Of a stretch of DNA of 24,620 nucleotides, positions 1-8,202 are shown in pieces (the stretch's first letter is position 1; each line of letters starts with the position of its first letter). The stretch lies in the IMG/VR virus record IMGVR_UViG_3300049259_000296, positions 1-24,620 of that record, one strand, 5' to 3'. Below the pieces are notes generated by a model that worked only from the letters and a program-made list of their open reading frames with translations, did no database searches and was not told where the DNA came from. The translations under genes and the position numbers were made by a program. Source of the stretch: a virus.

Positions 1-2
1 AC

Positions 3-3000
3 ATCGATGCGCACGGCGCGGGCGCCGGCCATGCGACGGATTCGGTGCTGAATACGGCAACGGCGGACAGCAACGAGACCAACCCGGTGACGTCGACGGC
101 GCCGACGCCGATCGACTACAAGCCGGGTCTGTCGATCCTGAAGACGCAGAAGGGCGTGGTTGTCGATACCAATCACGACGGTCTGGTCGATGCGGGCGAC
201 GTGATCAACTACAACGTCCATGTCACCAACAACGGCGACGTGACGCTGACCGGTGTGAAGGTGGCCGACCCGCTCGGCGGCGGCACCCTGGCCTCGGGCG
301 TGACGCTGGCGGTCGGCGCATCCGCCGATTACGCGGCGAGCCATACGCTGACGCAGGCGGAAATCAACAGCCACACCTCGTCGGCTGACGGCAGCGCCGA
401 CGACAAGCTCACCAACACGGCGACGGCGACCAGCGATCAGACCGGTACGAAGACGTCCTCAGTGGATACGCCGATCGACTACAAGCCGGGTCTGTCGATC
501 CTGAAGACGCAGAAGGGCGTGGTTGTCGATACCAATCACGACGGTCTGGTCGATGCGGGCGACGTGATCAACTACAACGTCCATGTCGCCAACACCGGCG
601 ACGTGACGCTGACCGGTGTGAAGGTGGCCGACCCGCTCGGCGGCGGCACCCTGGCCTCGGGCGTGACGCTGGCGGTCGGCGCATCCGCCGATTACGCGGC
701 GAGCCATACGCTGACGCAGGCGGAAATCGACAGCCACACCTCGTCCTCTGACGGCAGCGCCGACGACAAGCTCACCAACACCGCGACGGCGACCAGCGAC
801 CAGACCGGTCCGAAGACGTCCTCGGTGGATACGCCGATCGACTATAAGCCCGGGATGTCCATCATCAAGACGGTCAGCTCGATTGCGGACACCAACCACG
901 ACGGCGTGGTCGGCGACGTTGGCGACGTCATTACCTACAAGATCAAGGTCACCAACACCGGCGACGTGACCCTGACCAACGTTATCGTCAAGGACCCGCT
1001 GACCAACGGCGCCTCGAACATCACGCTGGCTTCGACACTGGGCGTTGGTGCGTTCGAAAACATCACGACCAGCTACACGATCCAGCAAAGCGACATCCAA
1101 ACCGCCAGCTCGAAGTTCGCTCCGGGCACGACGTCGATCTACGTATCCAAGATGGCGATGAGCCACGGATACATGAACGTGTCGTTCACGTCTTCGGCGG
1201 CCTGGGGCGGTGGCAGCAATATCATCACTGGCCAGCAGGATCTGACCTACAACATCGGCACTTCGTACAATGCGTCGGGCTCGATGCACACCTATGCGTG
1301 GTGTGTGGACGTGTTCCACAACATCAACGTCGGGTCCAACAGCATCATCTATACGCTGAACAATCTGGGCGTTACCGACGCCAGCGATATCGCCAAACTT
1401 GCAGCCTGGGGTGATGCGCAGCTTGCCAGCAATCCAAGCAATGCGTCGCTCATCTCGGCCGCGGTGCAGGCCGATATCTGGATGAAGGAGTACGGCGTTG
1501 GGCTGGCCGCGGGCACGAGCCAGGCGCTCATAAACGAGATCAACTACATCAACACCGCCGTGCTGCCGAGCTTGTCGGGGGCGACGGGCACTCAGCTCAT
1601 CACCAGCTCGCAATGCTACAATGTCTCCCAGAGCCTTTGTGTTGCGAACGGCTTCAACTCCGGAACGGTCGTCAATACGGCGACTGCCGACAGCGATCAG
1701 ACGAATCTCATATCGTCCTCCGTCAGCACGCCGATTGTCGCTGCCTCGCATTCGATTGCGATCGACAAGTCCGTGACGTCCGTGGTCGATACCAACTGCG
1801 ACGGCATCACCGATGCGGGCGATGTCATCAAGTACAGCGTGAAGGTGACCAACACGGGCGATACGGTTCTGACCGGTGCCACCGTCGTTGACCCGCTCAC
1901 TCAAACCACGCTTGCGAGCGGCTTAACTCTGGCGATTGGTGCCAGCGCGAGCTACAGCACCAAATACACGATCACCCAGGCCGACGTTGACGCCAACGGA
2001 AACCCCGCGGGCGGCGGCAAGATCGTCAACACCGCGACGGTCACCGACGCTCAAGGTGATTCGGCGTCGGATTCGGCCACCACGTCGATCTGCTACTCGC
2101 CCGACCTCGAGATCGAAAAGATGATCTCGGCGGATGGCGGCAAGAATTGGTATTTCACCAATCCGAACTGCTCGTCGAGCTCGGCGATTGCCGCGCTCAG
2201 CGAGGCCACGGGTATCAGCACGAACTACCTGCATGTCGGGACCCCGTCGGTCTTGGCCGGAACGACCGTTCTGTACAAGGTCGTCGTCATGAATACGGGC
2301 GACGTCACCGAAAAGAATCTTTCGGTGAAAGATACGTCCGACGATCCGACCCTCAACAACAAGAACTTCACGTTCGGCTCCGGCAATGCCACGACCGTGG
2401 CGAGCCTGGCACCGGGCGCTGCCCTCGTCTCGAACGCCCTGTCTGCGGTGGCCCTGGTCGGTTGCGAATCCGACACTGCGACGGTCACCGGCACCAACGG
2501 CAATTCGAACACGGTGCTGAAGCTCGACACCGACTCGGTGGCCTACACCGGGACGTTCTCCGCCGATTGCGACGCGCATACCGTCTCGTGGTGGAGCAGC
2601 CGTCACAGCTCTTGGGACGAGGCGATCGTCAATGGGCAGAAGGGCATTCTGCTCGGGGATTACAAGGGAACCGCATGGCTCGGCGGCAGCTCGACGTCCA
2701 CGCCTTCCTCGATGTCCTCGGTGCCGACCGGCATGCTGTTCATCACGGATGCAGCCGCGGTTCAGCTGCTGACCTACGGAGGTAGTTCTACCGACGTGCG
2801 CCAGCAAACCCTGGCACAGGCGATTGCCGCTCAGCTCAACATCGACAATGGCGTCAGCGATCCGGGCTACTATCCCGGCGCGAACCCGAATGGTCATGAT
2901 CTCATCGGGGAGGCCGTCAAATGGCTGACCGGCGCCGGGACCTTCGGCACCGGCGGCAAGGTCGATACGAACGGTGATCGTATCCTGCAAGCCGGTTCAG

Positions 3001-3314
3001 GCTCGTCTTATGAGTTCAACACGTCGAACCACTCGCTGACATCGGCGGCTCAGTCCACGAGCTCGAGCGCTTGGACCACCTATTACGACCCGAACACTAC
3101 GGTGGCGACCGGCGATATCATGGTGAACGGTCAGGACATCAAGAATGCGCTGGCTGCGTTCAACAACAGTGCGACGCAGCTCATCACTTCCATGGCCGGC
3201 TACCAGGTCGGCTGGAATGCCTCGTCCCCAACCGATGTTCACCTGAACAATCCGGACGCCTTCTGGGGGGTCTTGAAGGATCAGGGAGTGATCGCGGGGC
3301 CCACGCACGCTTAG
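3..3314 (+). CDS. Large repetitive secreted/surface protein with DUF11-like repeats, 5'-partial
   Basis: The reading frame is open from the window edge (frame 3), so the N-terminus lies upstream; about 1103 residues are visible. It is a chain of roughly 115-120-residue beta-rich repeats of the DUF11 type (PGLSILKT ... DVINYNVHVTN.GDVTLTGVKV.DPL ... LTNTATA.SDQT). Each begins with a DTNHDGLVDAGD loop that resembles a calcium-binding EF-hand or thrombospondin-3 loop. Two repeats are almost identical (111-836). A third is interrupted by an unrelated domain of about 170 residues (roughly 1110-1655) containing WCVDVF and AAVQADIW. A fourth follows (1746-2090), then a degenerate fifth. The last 250 residues form a different region starting near 2560 with HTVSWWSSRHSSW, reminiscent of W..H..W domains in other bacterial extracellular proteins. 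No membrane anchor or LPXTG-like motif is seen at the C-terminus. An exported adhesin or matrix protein is likely; the ligand is unknown. Confidence 0.85.
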   Translation: MDAHGAGAGHATDSVLNTATADSNETNPVTSTAPTPIDYKPGLSILKTQKGVVVDTNHDGLVDAGDVINYNVHVTNNGDVTLTGVKVADPLGGGTLASGVTLAVGASADYAASHTLTQAEINSHTSSADGSADDKLTNTATATSDQTGTKTSSVDTPIDYKPGLSILKTQKGVVVDTNHDGLVDAGDVINYNVHVANTGDVTLTGVKVADPLGGGTLASGVTLAVGASADYAASHTLTQAEIDSHTSSSDGSADDKLTNTATATSDQTGPKTSSVDTPIDYKPGMSIIKTVSSIADTNHDGVVGDVGDVITYKIKVTNTGDVTLTNVIVKDPLTNGASNITLASTLGVGAFENITTSYTIQQSDIQTASSKFAPGTTSIYVSKMAMSHGYMNVSFTSSAAWGGGSNIITGQQDLTYNIGTSYNASGSMHTYAWCVDVFHNINVGSNSIIYTLNNLGVTDASDIAKLAAWGDAQLASNPSNASLISAAVQADIWMKEYGVGLAAGTSQALINEINYINTAVLPSLSGATGTQLITSSQCYNVSQSLCVANGFNSGTVVNTATADSDQTNLISSSVSTPIVAASHSIAIDKSVTSVVDTNCDGITDAGDVIKYSVKVTNTGDTVLTGATVVDPLTQTTLASGLTLAIGASASYSTKYTITQADVDANGNPAGGGKIVNTATVTDAQGDSASDSATTSICYSPDLEIEKMISADGGKNWYFTNPNCSSSSAIAALSEATGISTNYLHVGTPSVLAGTTVLYKVVVMNTGDVTEKNLSVKDTSDDPTLNNKNFTFGSGNATTVASLAPGAALVSNALSAVALVGCESDTATVTGTNGNSNTVLKLDTDSVAYTGTFSADCDAHTVSWWSSRHSSWDEAIVNGQKGILLGDYKGTAWLGGSSTSTPSSMSSVPTGMLFITDAAAVQLLTYGGSSTDVRQQTLAQAIAAQLNIDNGVSDPGYYPGANPNGHDLIGEAVKWLTGAGTFGTGGKVDTNGDRILQAGSGSSYEFNTSNHSLTSAAQSTSSSAWTTYYDPNTTVATGDIMVNGQDIKNALAAFNNSATQLITSMAGYQVGWNASSPTDVHLNNPDAFWGVLKDQGVIAGPTHA
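111..836 (+). repeat. Two tandem 363-bp coding repeats, nearly identical
   Basis: The unit starts at 111 and again at 474, and the next diverged copy starts at 837, giving a period of 363 bp (121 codons). By eye only about ten bases differ between the two copies, causing five amino-acid changes. This implies recent duplication or gene conversion and a potential for copy-number change by recombination. Confidence 0.9.
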
Positions 3315-3772
3315 TGGATTGGCTCGGGTCCGAGATCGGCGACCAGCAACTCAAGTCGCAGAATTGCGCAGCTCTGCGCAAAAGTGGAGAACGTTGGATT
3401 TCAGTACGTCTCCCTCCGCCATCGCGACTGGGCGAGGTATTCTCCGCCGCTCCAACGCCCCCTTAAAAACGCAGCGTTTATCGAGTTCTCGACGGACACC
3501 TCCGCACTGCAGGCGGCGCTCGCAACCTAAAATTCTGTCTCTATGGCCCGTTTGTCTCCAAACCTCCCGACTCCGTGGATTTAGTACGGAATTCGCAAGC
3601 GGCTGGTTTTGATTTGGTTTTTCGCGCGGAGCGTTTTCCGGTTTCACCGGATTTACTCGGTGACCAAGACGGCCCGCGAACCTCCGATTAGTTTACTTCA
3701 GGTCGAGGAATTTAGTCATAAATCCACTTTGCGACGTGTTGGCAAGCAAGCAGGGCCGAATCGCTGATATTT
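3315..3772. other. 458-bp stretch without a supported gene
   Basis: No reading frame here looks coding. Two small dyads are visible. One is at 3364-3381 (TTGCGCAG, 2-nt centre, CTGCGCAA). The other is a hairpin at 3637-3651 (TCCGGT-TTC-ACCGGA). Neither is followed by a clear T-run. The last 51 bases (3722-3772) are in frame with the methyltransferase remnant, just after an in-frame stop at 3719-3721. They may be residual coding sequence of that broken gene. Confidence 0.5.
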
Positions 3773-5110
3773 GTGGCGAATGAGGCCGATTTGGTCCTGT
3801 ATTGGTTCGCGAAAGCGCATGACGCTCTAAAACTTGGACTGGCCAAAAGAATTGGATTCGTCGCAACGAATTCCATCCGTGGCGGGGCAAACCGACGGGT
3901 CGTTGACAGGATTTTGCAGGATGCGCGAATTTTCGAAGCATGGAGTGATGAAGCATGGGTAGTCGATGGCGCAGCGGTCCGAGTATCACTTGTCTGTTTT
4001 GGCACTAGCAAGGAACCACGATCCTTAGACGGGCGAACGGTTTCGACAATCAATTCCGATTTGACTGAGCATGCAAATGATCTAACGGTCGCGCAACGCC
4101 TCGTCGAGAACGCGAACATCGCCTTTATGGGCGATACCAAGGGCGGCCCTTTTGATATTCCTGGGGATTTAGCGCGCCAATGGTTGGCCGCGCCACTGAA
4201 TCCGAATGGTCGCTCGAATAGTGATGTAATTCGCCCTTGGGCCAACGGAGCGGAAATCGCGAAGAGGCCGCGCGATTTTTGGATCGTTGACTTCGGATGG
4301 ACCATGCCGGAGCGAGAGGCTGCCTTATACGAAGTGCCATTTCGCTATGCTTTCGAGCGGGTGCGCCCAAAGAAAATCTTGAACCGAAGAGAATCGTATC
4401 GAACCCGCTGGTGGCAGCACACCGAAGCACGACAGGGTTTCTGGAAAAACCTGGAAGGGCTGCGCCGCTACGTTGCAACCGTCCGTCATTCGAAGTTTCG
4501 CGCATTCAAGTGGTTCGATACACGAGTCGTTCCGGATAGTGCGTTGATCGCAATTGCTCGCGACGATGACACTGCGTTTGGAATTTTACACTCGCGCTTT
4601 CACGAATCTTGGTCACTCAGATTGTGTACTTGGATTGGTGTGGGCAACGATCCCCGCTACACCCCCACCACCACTTTCGAAACTTTTCCCTTTCCAGAGG
4701 GGCTGTCTCCTAACATCCCGGCGAAAGACTACGCTGCCGATCCGCGCGCCATTGCCATCGCCAAGGCAGCGGAGCAACTGGACAGGCTTCGCAATGCTTG
4801 GCTCAACCCGCGTGACCTTATCGACAAAGTTCCAGAAGTGGTGCCTGGCTATCCCGACCGCATCCTACCGAAGAACGACCAAGCCGCGACCGAACTAAAG
4901 AAGCGCACACTGACGAACCTCTACAACGAGCGGCCGCAATGGCTCGCCCAGGCGCACCGCGATCTCGACGCGGCCGTTGCTGCTGCCTACGGCTGGCCTA
5001 CGGACATCGCGGAAGAGGCGGCGATTGGCGAGTTGCTCAATTTGAATCGAGCGCGTGCCGGCCAAGGCGCGCCTGTGCAGAGCGATCTCCTTGATGATGA
5101 CGGCGAATAG
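3773..5110 (+). CDS. C-terminal part of an MmeI-like DNA methyltransferase / type IIL restriction enzyme (5'-truncated remnant)
   Basis: The 445 residues match the C-terminal half of MmeI-family class I SAM-dependent methyltransferases. EADLVLYWFAKA followed by GFVATNSIRGGANR (about 28-41) is the segment that normally lies just after the NPPY catalytic motif. Residues about 205-305 look like the target-recognition domain, ending near FETFPFPEG, and the helical C-terminal domain runs to the stop. The nuclease, the helical spacer, the SAM-binding motif and NPPY are all absent. The frame is closed upstream by a stop at 3719-3721, and full family members are roughly twice this length. The GTG at 3773 has no good ribosome binding site. 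It is probably a pseudogene: a DNA-recognition half without catalysis. The first 900 bases are noticeably more AT-rich than the neighbouring genes, suggesting transfer. Confidence 0.75.
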   Translation: MANEADLVLYWFAKAHDALKLGLAKRIGFVATNSIRGGANRRVVDRILQDARIFEAWSDEAWVVDGAAVRVSLVCFGTSKEPRSLDGRTVSTINSDLTEHANDLTVAQRLVENANIAFMGDTKGGPFDIPGDLARQWLAAPLNPNGRSNSDVIRPWANGAEIAKRPRDFWIVDFGWTMPEREAALYEVPFRYAFERVRPKKILNRRESYRTRWWQHTEARQGFWKNLEGLRRYVATVRHSKFRAFKWFDTRVVPDSALIAIARDDDTAFGILHSRFHESWSLRLCTWIGVGNDPRYTPTTTFETFPFPEGLSPNIPAKDYAADPRAIAIAKAAEQLDRLRNAWLNPRDLIDKVPEVVPGYPDRILPKNDQAATELKKRTLTNLYNERPQWLAQAHRDLDAAVAAAYGWPTDIAEEAAIGELLNLNRARAGQGAPVQSDLLDDDGE

Positions 5111-5302
5111 CAGAAGTAACCTGATTCAGTGTGCGGTGAAATGTGGGGTGGCCCTCCGGCAAAGTCTAACCGGGACTTAAAATTCGGCAATTTTCCACGC
5201 TTCCTGGCGGATGGAGTGGAAGTCGAACGGTCTATTTCAATTTCCTGCCCGATCCGGGCGTTGTTGTAACGTGTTCACACCGGGAACTCAGCGCCGATAT
5301 CC

Positions 5303-6159
5303 CTACATCAGAGGCTTGCCGCCAGTTACGGCGATCGTCGCACCAGACGTGAAGCTTGAAAGCGGATCGGCCAGCATAACGTAGGCCGTGGCAAGCTCCG
5401 CCGGCTGTGCCGGGCGCTTCATCGGGTACTTCATTCCGAAATTCGAAACGGCTTTCTCATCCATCGTTGATGGTATGAGAGGCGTCCACACGGGGCCGGG
5501 TGCAACGCAGTTGGCGCGGATACCCTTCTCGGCGAGGAGCTGTGCCAGACCTCCCGTAAAGTTTTGGATGGCGCCTTTGGTAGTCGCATAAGCAAGCAGC
5601 GACGGATTCGGCACGTCCGCGTTGATCGACGTGGTGTTGATGATGGCACTGCCGGGCTTCATGTGCGGCACAGCCGCCTTACTCAAATGAAACATCGCAT
5701 GGATGTTGACCTTGAACGTCAGCTCCCATTCCTCATCGGTAATTTCATCGATTATTTTAAGCTCGACTGATGGGCTGCGTTGTTGACCAGGATATTGACC
5801 CCGCCGAGATCCTTGACGGCTCGGTCGATGATTGATCGGCAATGCTGCGGCGACTGTATGTCGCCCGGCACGAGCACAGCCTTCCGTCCGGCCTTTTCAA
5901 CCCAGTGTTTTGTCTCCTCGGCATCCTTGTGTTCGCTCAAATAGGCGATCAGCACGTCGGCGCCTTCACGCGCGAAGGCAATGGCGACCGCGCGTCCGAT
6001 GCCGCTGTCCGCTCCGGTGATCACGGCCTTCAGGCCCGCGAGCTTTCCTGAGCCGTTGTAGGATTGCTCGCCGTGGTCCGGCCCGGGCGACATCTTGCTC
6101 GTCTCACCGGGCATTGGCTGCTGTTGCGACGGAAACGGCGGCTGGGGGTGCTTATTCAT
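5303..6159 (-). pseudogene. SDR family oxidoreductase, frameshifted
   Basis: Two overlapping leftward frames together give one short-chain dehydrogenase of the YhdF-like type, about 285 residues. The first part starts at ATG 6159 (GAGGAG about 10 nt upstream) with the typical proline/glutamine-rich leader and the cofactor motif TGADSGIG at residues 48-55, then NNAAH. It ends at a TAA at 5752-5754. The second part continues in another frame with DEITDEEWELTFKVNIHAMF, the catalytic serine in INTTSIN, the YATTK active-site pair and the family C-terminus TGGKPLM. The frames cross in a short A-rich tract at about 5752-5770, so one missing base (or two extra) would explain the break. The family reduces or oxidises small alcohols or sugars with NAD(P) and is often a general-stress gene. 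It is either a recent pseudogene or a sequencing error. Confidence 0.85.
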
Positions 6160-6184
6160 CGGGCTGGGGCTCCTCACGGAAACC

Positions 6185-6210
6185 AACACTGCCCGACGAA
6201 CACAAGTTCC
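6185..6210 (-). promoter_or_regulatory. Candidate EcfG (general stress) promoter for the SDR gene
   Basis: On the minus strand GGAAC (6210-6206) is followed after exactly 17 nt by TGTT (6188-6185). The alphaproteobacterial EcfG consensus is GGAAC-N16/17-CGTT, so there is one mismatch in the -10 element. A start site about 7 nt further would leave a short leader containing GAGGAG before ATG 6159, which fits well. Regulation by PhyR/EcfG is inferred from this match alone. Confidence 0.5.
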
Positions 6211-6354
6211 TAGCTCTCGTGGCACTTTCGACGGCAAGCGGACCGATTAGGCATCTAGAGGACGGGGACAGCTACGTCGCGTTGATTGAGCCTTTCAGCC
6301 CTATGAATGTGCGCCGTTAAGCGGTTACGATATCTGGAACACAGGGGGACTTTC

Positions 6355-6795
6355 ATGGCTCAGTCGATTCATCCGGCTGCTTCGCCTCATCTGCCGTCCT
6401 TTATCACCGCGCCCGGCGAAACAGACCTGCTCATGATCGTAATGAGCATCATCCTGGTGCTCGCCATTATGCTGTTTGGCAGCGTGTTCTTTCGACTCCA
6501 CACGTTGCCGGAGCGCATGGCGCATAAATCTCGCAAGATTCAATTCGAGATCGTTGCCGTCCTTGGCCTTCTGGCCCTCTTCACTCACATTCATCTGTTT
6601 TGGGTCGCAGGGCTGCTGCTGGCGTTGATCGACATCCCCGATTTCAGCGGCTCTCTGAACCGGATCGCAGGTTCGACGGAGAAGCTGGCCGGACTTCAGC
6701 CCGGAGAAGGCGCGGTCGATGTCCCGGAGCTTGCAGCCGTGCTGGCAACGCCAGCGACAACACCGGACAGCGCTCCGGCGCGCACGGGGCACTGA
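6355..6795 (+). CDS. Small inner-membrane protein paired with an HlyD-family protein
   Basis: The 146-residue protein starts at ATG 6355, with a GGGGG purine tract 6 nt upstream; an earlier in-frame ATG at 6307 lacks one. Two hydrophobic segments are visible: about residues 24-42 (LLMIVMSIILVLAIMLFGSV) and about 63-90 (VAVLGLLALFTHIHLFWVAGLLL). A polar loop with HTLPERMAHKSRK lies between them. The tail is alanine- and proline-rich. The gene ends 3 nt before the HlyD-family gene, so the two are one transcript. The arrangement recalls the E. coli YibI/YiaW (DUF3302)-YibH pairs, where a small membrane protein accompanies a membrane fusion protein. Membership in DUF3302 is an inference from the loop pattern and context. 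Its function is unknown. Confidence 0.7.
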   Translation: MAQSIHPAASPHLPSFITAPGETDLLMIVMSIILVLAIMLFGSVFFRLHTLPERMAHKSRKIQFEIVAVLGLLALFTHIHLFWVAGLLLALIDIPDFSGSLNRIAGSTEKLAGLQPGEGAVDVPELAAVLATPATTPDSAPARTGH

Positions 6796-6798
6796 ACC

Positions 6799-8031
6799 AT
6801 GCTCGAAATCTTTCTCTGCTCGCTGCTCACCGTCGTTCCCGACTATCTCATCCGCCGTTATGTCCAGAACAAACGGATCGGAAAAGAAATCACCATTTTC
6901 TCCGTCTGGTTCGAACTGCGCTACGGGATCACGGCCTGCTTCATTCTCGCCGTGGGCCTAATCACAGTCATCTTCTACAATCACCCTTCCACGACCAACG
7001 TCACGCTGTTCTTCCGGACGGTGCCGATCATTCCAGAGATCAATGGACGCGTCGCAGAAGTGTACGTCGAATACAACGGCCGGGTGGCCAAAGGCGCACC
7101 GATCTTCAGACTCGATAGTTCAAAACAGGAGGCAGCCGCGGAGACGGCGCGCCGCAAGATCGCAGAGACCGAGGCCGAACTCGCGCTGGCGCAAATCGAT
7201 ATCCAGAAGGCCGAAGGACAACTGCAAGAGGCCAGAAGCGCGCACCAGCAAGCCGTGGACGAACTGGAGACGAAGCGGGAATTGCAACGCCGCAACGCGG
7301 GCACCGTCGCGGCCCGCGACATCGAACGGCTTGAGGTTGCAGTGGCTGGCCGTCTGGGCACGATCGCTGCCGCCACAGCCGCAAAACAATCCACTGAACA
7401 GCGGGCATCAGCCGTACTTCCCGCGCAAAAGGCCAGCGCCGAAGCCGCGCTAGCCGAAGCCAAGGTGGACCTGGAAAAGACGGTGGTCCGTGCGGGCGTG
7501 AGCGGCGAAGTGGCGCAGTTCGCACTTCGGGTGGGAGATATCGTCAATCCGTTCACGCGTTCGGGCGGGGTCCTGATTCCCGACGGCGCCGGCCGCCGAG
7601 CCCTGCAAGCTGGATTCGGCCAGATCGAAGCACAGTTGATGAAAGTCGGGATGACGGCTGAAGTGACCTGCGTTTCCAAGCCATGGACGATCATCCCGAT
7701 GGTGGTCACGAATGTGCAGGACTACATCGCCGCCGGACAGTTTCGCGGAGGGGAGCAACTGGTGGATGCGCAGCAGGTGACGCGGCCGGGCACCCTTCTC
7801 GTGTTTCTCGAGCCCATGTACGATGGCGGGCTCGATGGCGTGACTCCCGGCAGCAGTTGCATTGCTAACGCCTATTCGAGCAACCACGATGTGATTGCCT
7901 CCAAAGACACCGGCTTCATCCGGGGTTTGGCTCTCCACGCTGTCGATGCGCTTGGGCTCGTGCATGCCTTGCTCCTGCGGCTCCAGGCGATCATGCTGCC
8001 CTTTAAAATCCTGGTATTCAGCGGCCACTAG
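6799..8031 (+). CDS. HlyD family secretion protein / membrane fusion protein (YibH/EmrA-like)
   Basis: The 410-residue protein has a cytoplasmic/membrane N-terminus with a clear transmembrane helix at about residues 43-62 (ITACFILAVGLITVIFY). A lipoyl half-motif follows (PIIPEINGRVAEVYVEYNGRVAKGAPIFRLD, about 76-106). A long alanine/glutamate-rich coiled coil spans about 108-230, and the second lipoyl half is VDLEKTVVRAGVSGEV. A beta-barrel domain covers about 245-350. This is the classic periplasmic adaptor layout that links an inner-membrane pump to an outer-membrane channel. Neither a pump nor a TolC-like gene is present in the window, as is common for YibH/AaeA-type adaptors. It is probably co-transcribed with the preceding small membrane protein. 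The substrate is unknown. Confidence 0.88.
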   Translation: MLEIFLCSLLTVVPDYLIRRYVQNKRIGKEITIFSVWFELRYGITACFILAVGLITVIFYNHPSTTNVTLFFRTVPIIPEINGRVAEVYVEYNGRVAKGAPIFRLDSSKQEAAAETARRKIAETEAELALAQIDIQKAEGQLQEARSAHQQAVDELETKRELQRRNAGTVAARDIERLEVAVAGRLGTIAAATAAKQSTEQRASAVLPAQKASAEAALAEAKVDLEKTVVRAGVSGEVAQFALRVGDIVNPFTRSGGVLIPDGAGRRALQAGFGQIEAQLMKVGMTAEVTCVSKPWTIIPMVVTNVQDYIAAGQFRGGEQLVDAQQVTRPGTLLVFLEPMYDGGLDGVTPGSSCIANAYSSNHDVIASKDTGFIRGLALHAVDALGLVHALLLRLQAIMLPFKILVFSGH

Positions 8032-8135
8032 TTGAAGCAAGCAACTGAGCCGTCCGCGCCCACAAATAACGCGGCAATGCATTATTCGCTCCCAGCAGAC
8101 CACCGCAAACTTAGGACGCGATACTCCTCCATCAC

Positions 8136-8149
8136 TATACGCGCGTATA
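8136..8149. promoter_or_regulatory. 14-bp perfect palindrome upstream of the small recombinase
   Basis: TATACGCGCGTATA is a perfect palindrome centred about 60 bp before the recombinase ATG at 8203. It could be an operator, a recombination half-site pair or part of a promoter. This assignment is inference. Confidence 0.35.
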
Positions 8150-8202
8150 ATTTCGCTCGCCTTCGGCTACGCGGAAGATGGGCGCTTTCATGAGCGCAGC
8201 CA

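Noticed and set aside
459-2990. Long open frames antisense to the adhesin (459-1904 and 1923-2990, minus) and an overlapping plus frame at 2147-2785
   Set aside because: They mirror the GC-rich repeats of the real gene, have arginine-rich low-complexity translations and no motif; the sense frame is clearly coding.
3315-3720. Small frames on both strands after the adhesin
   Set aside because: Compositionally unlike proteins, with no ribosome binding site or recognisable motif.
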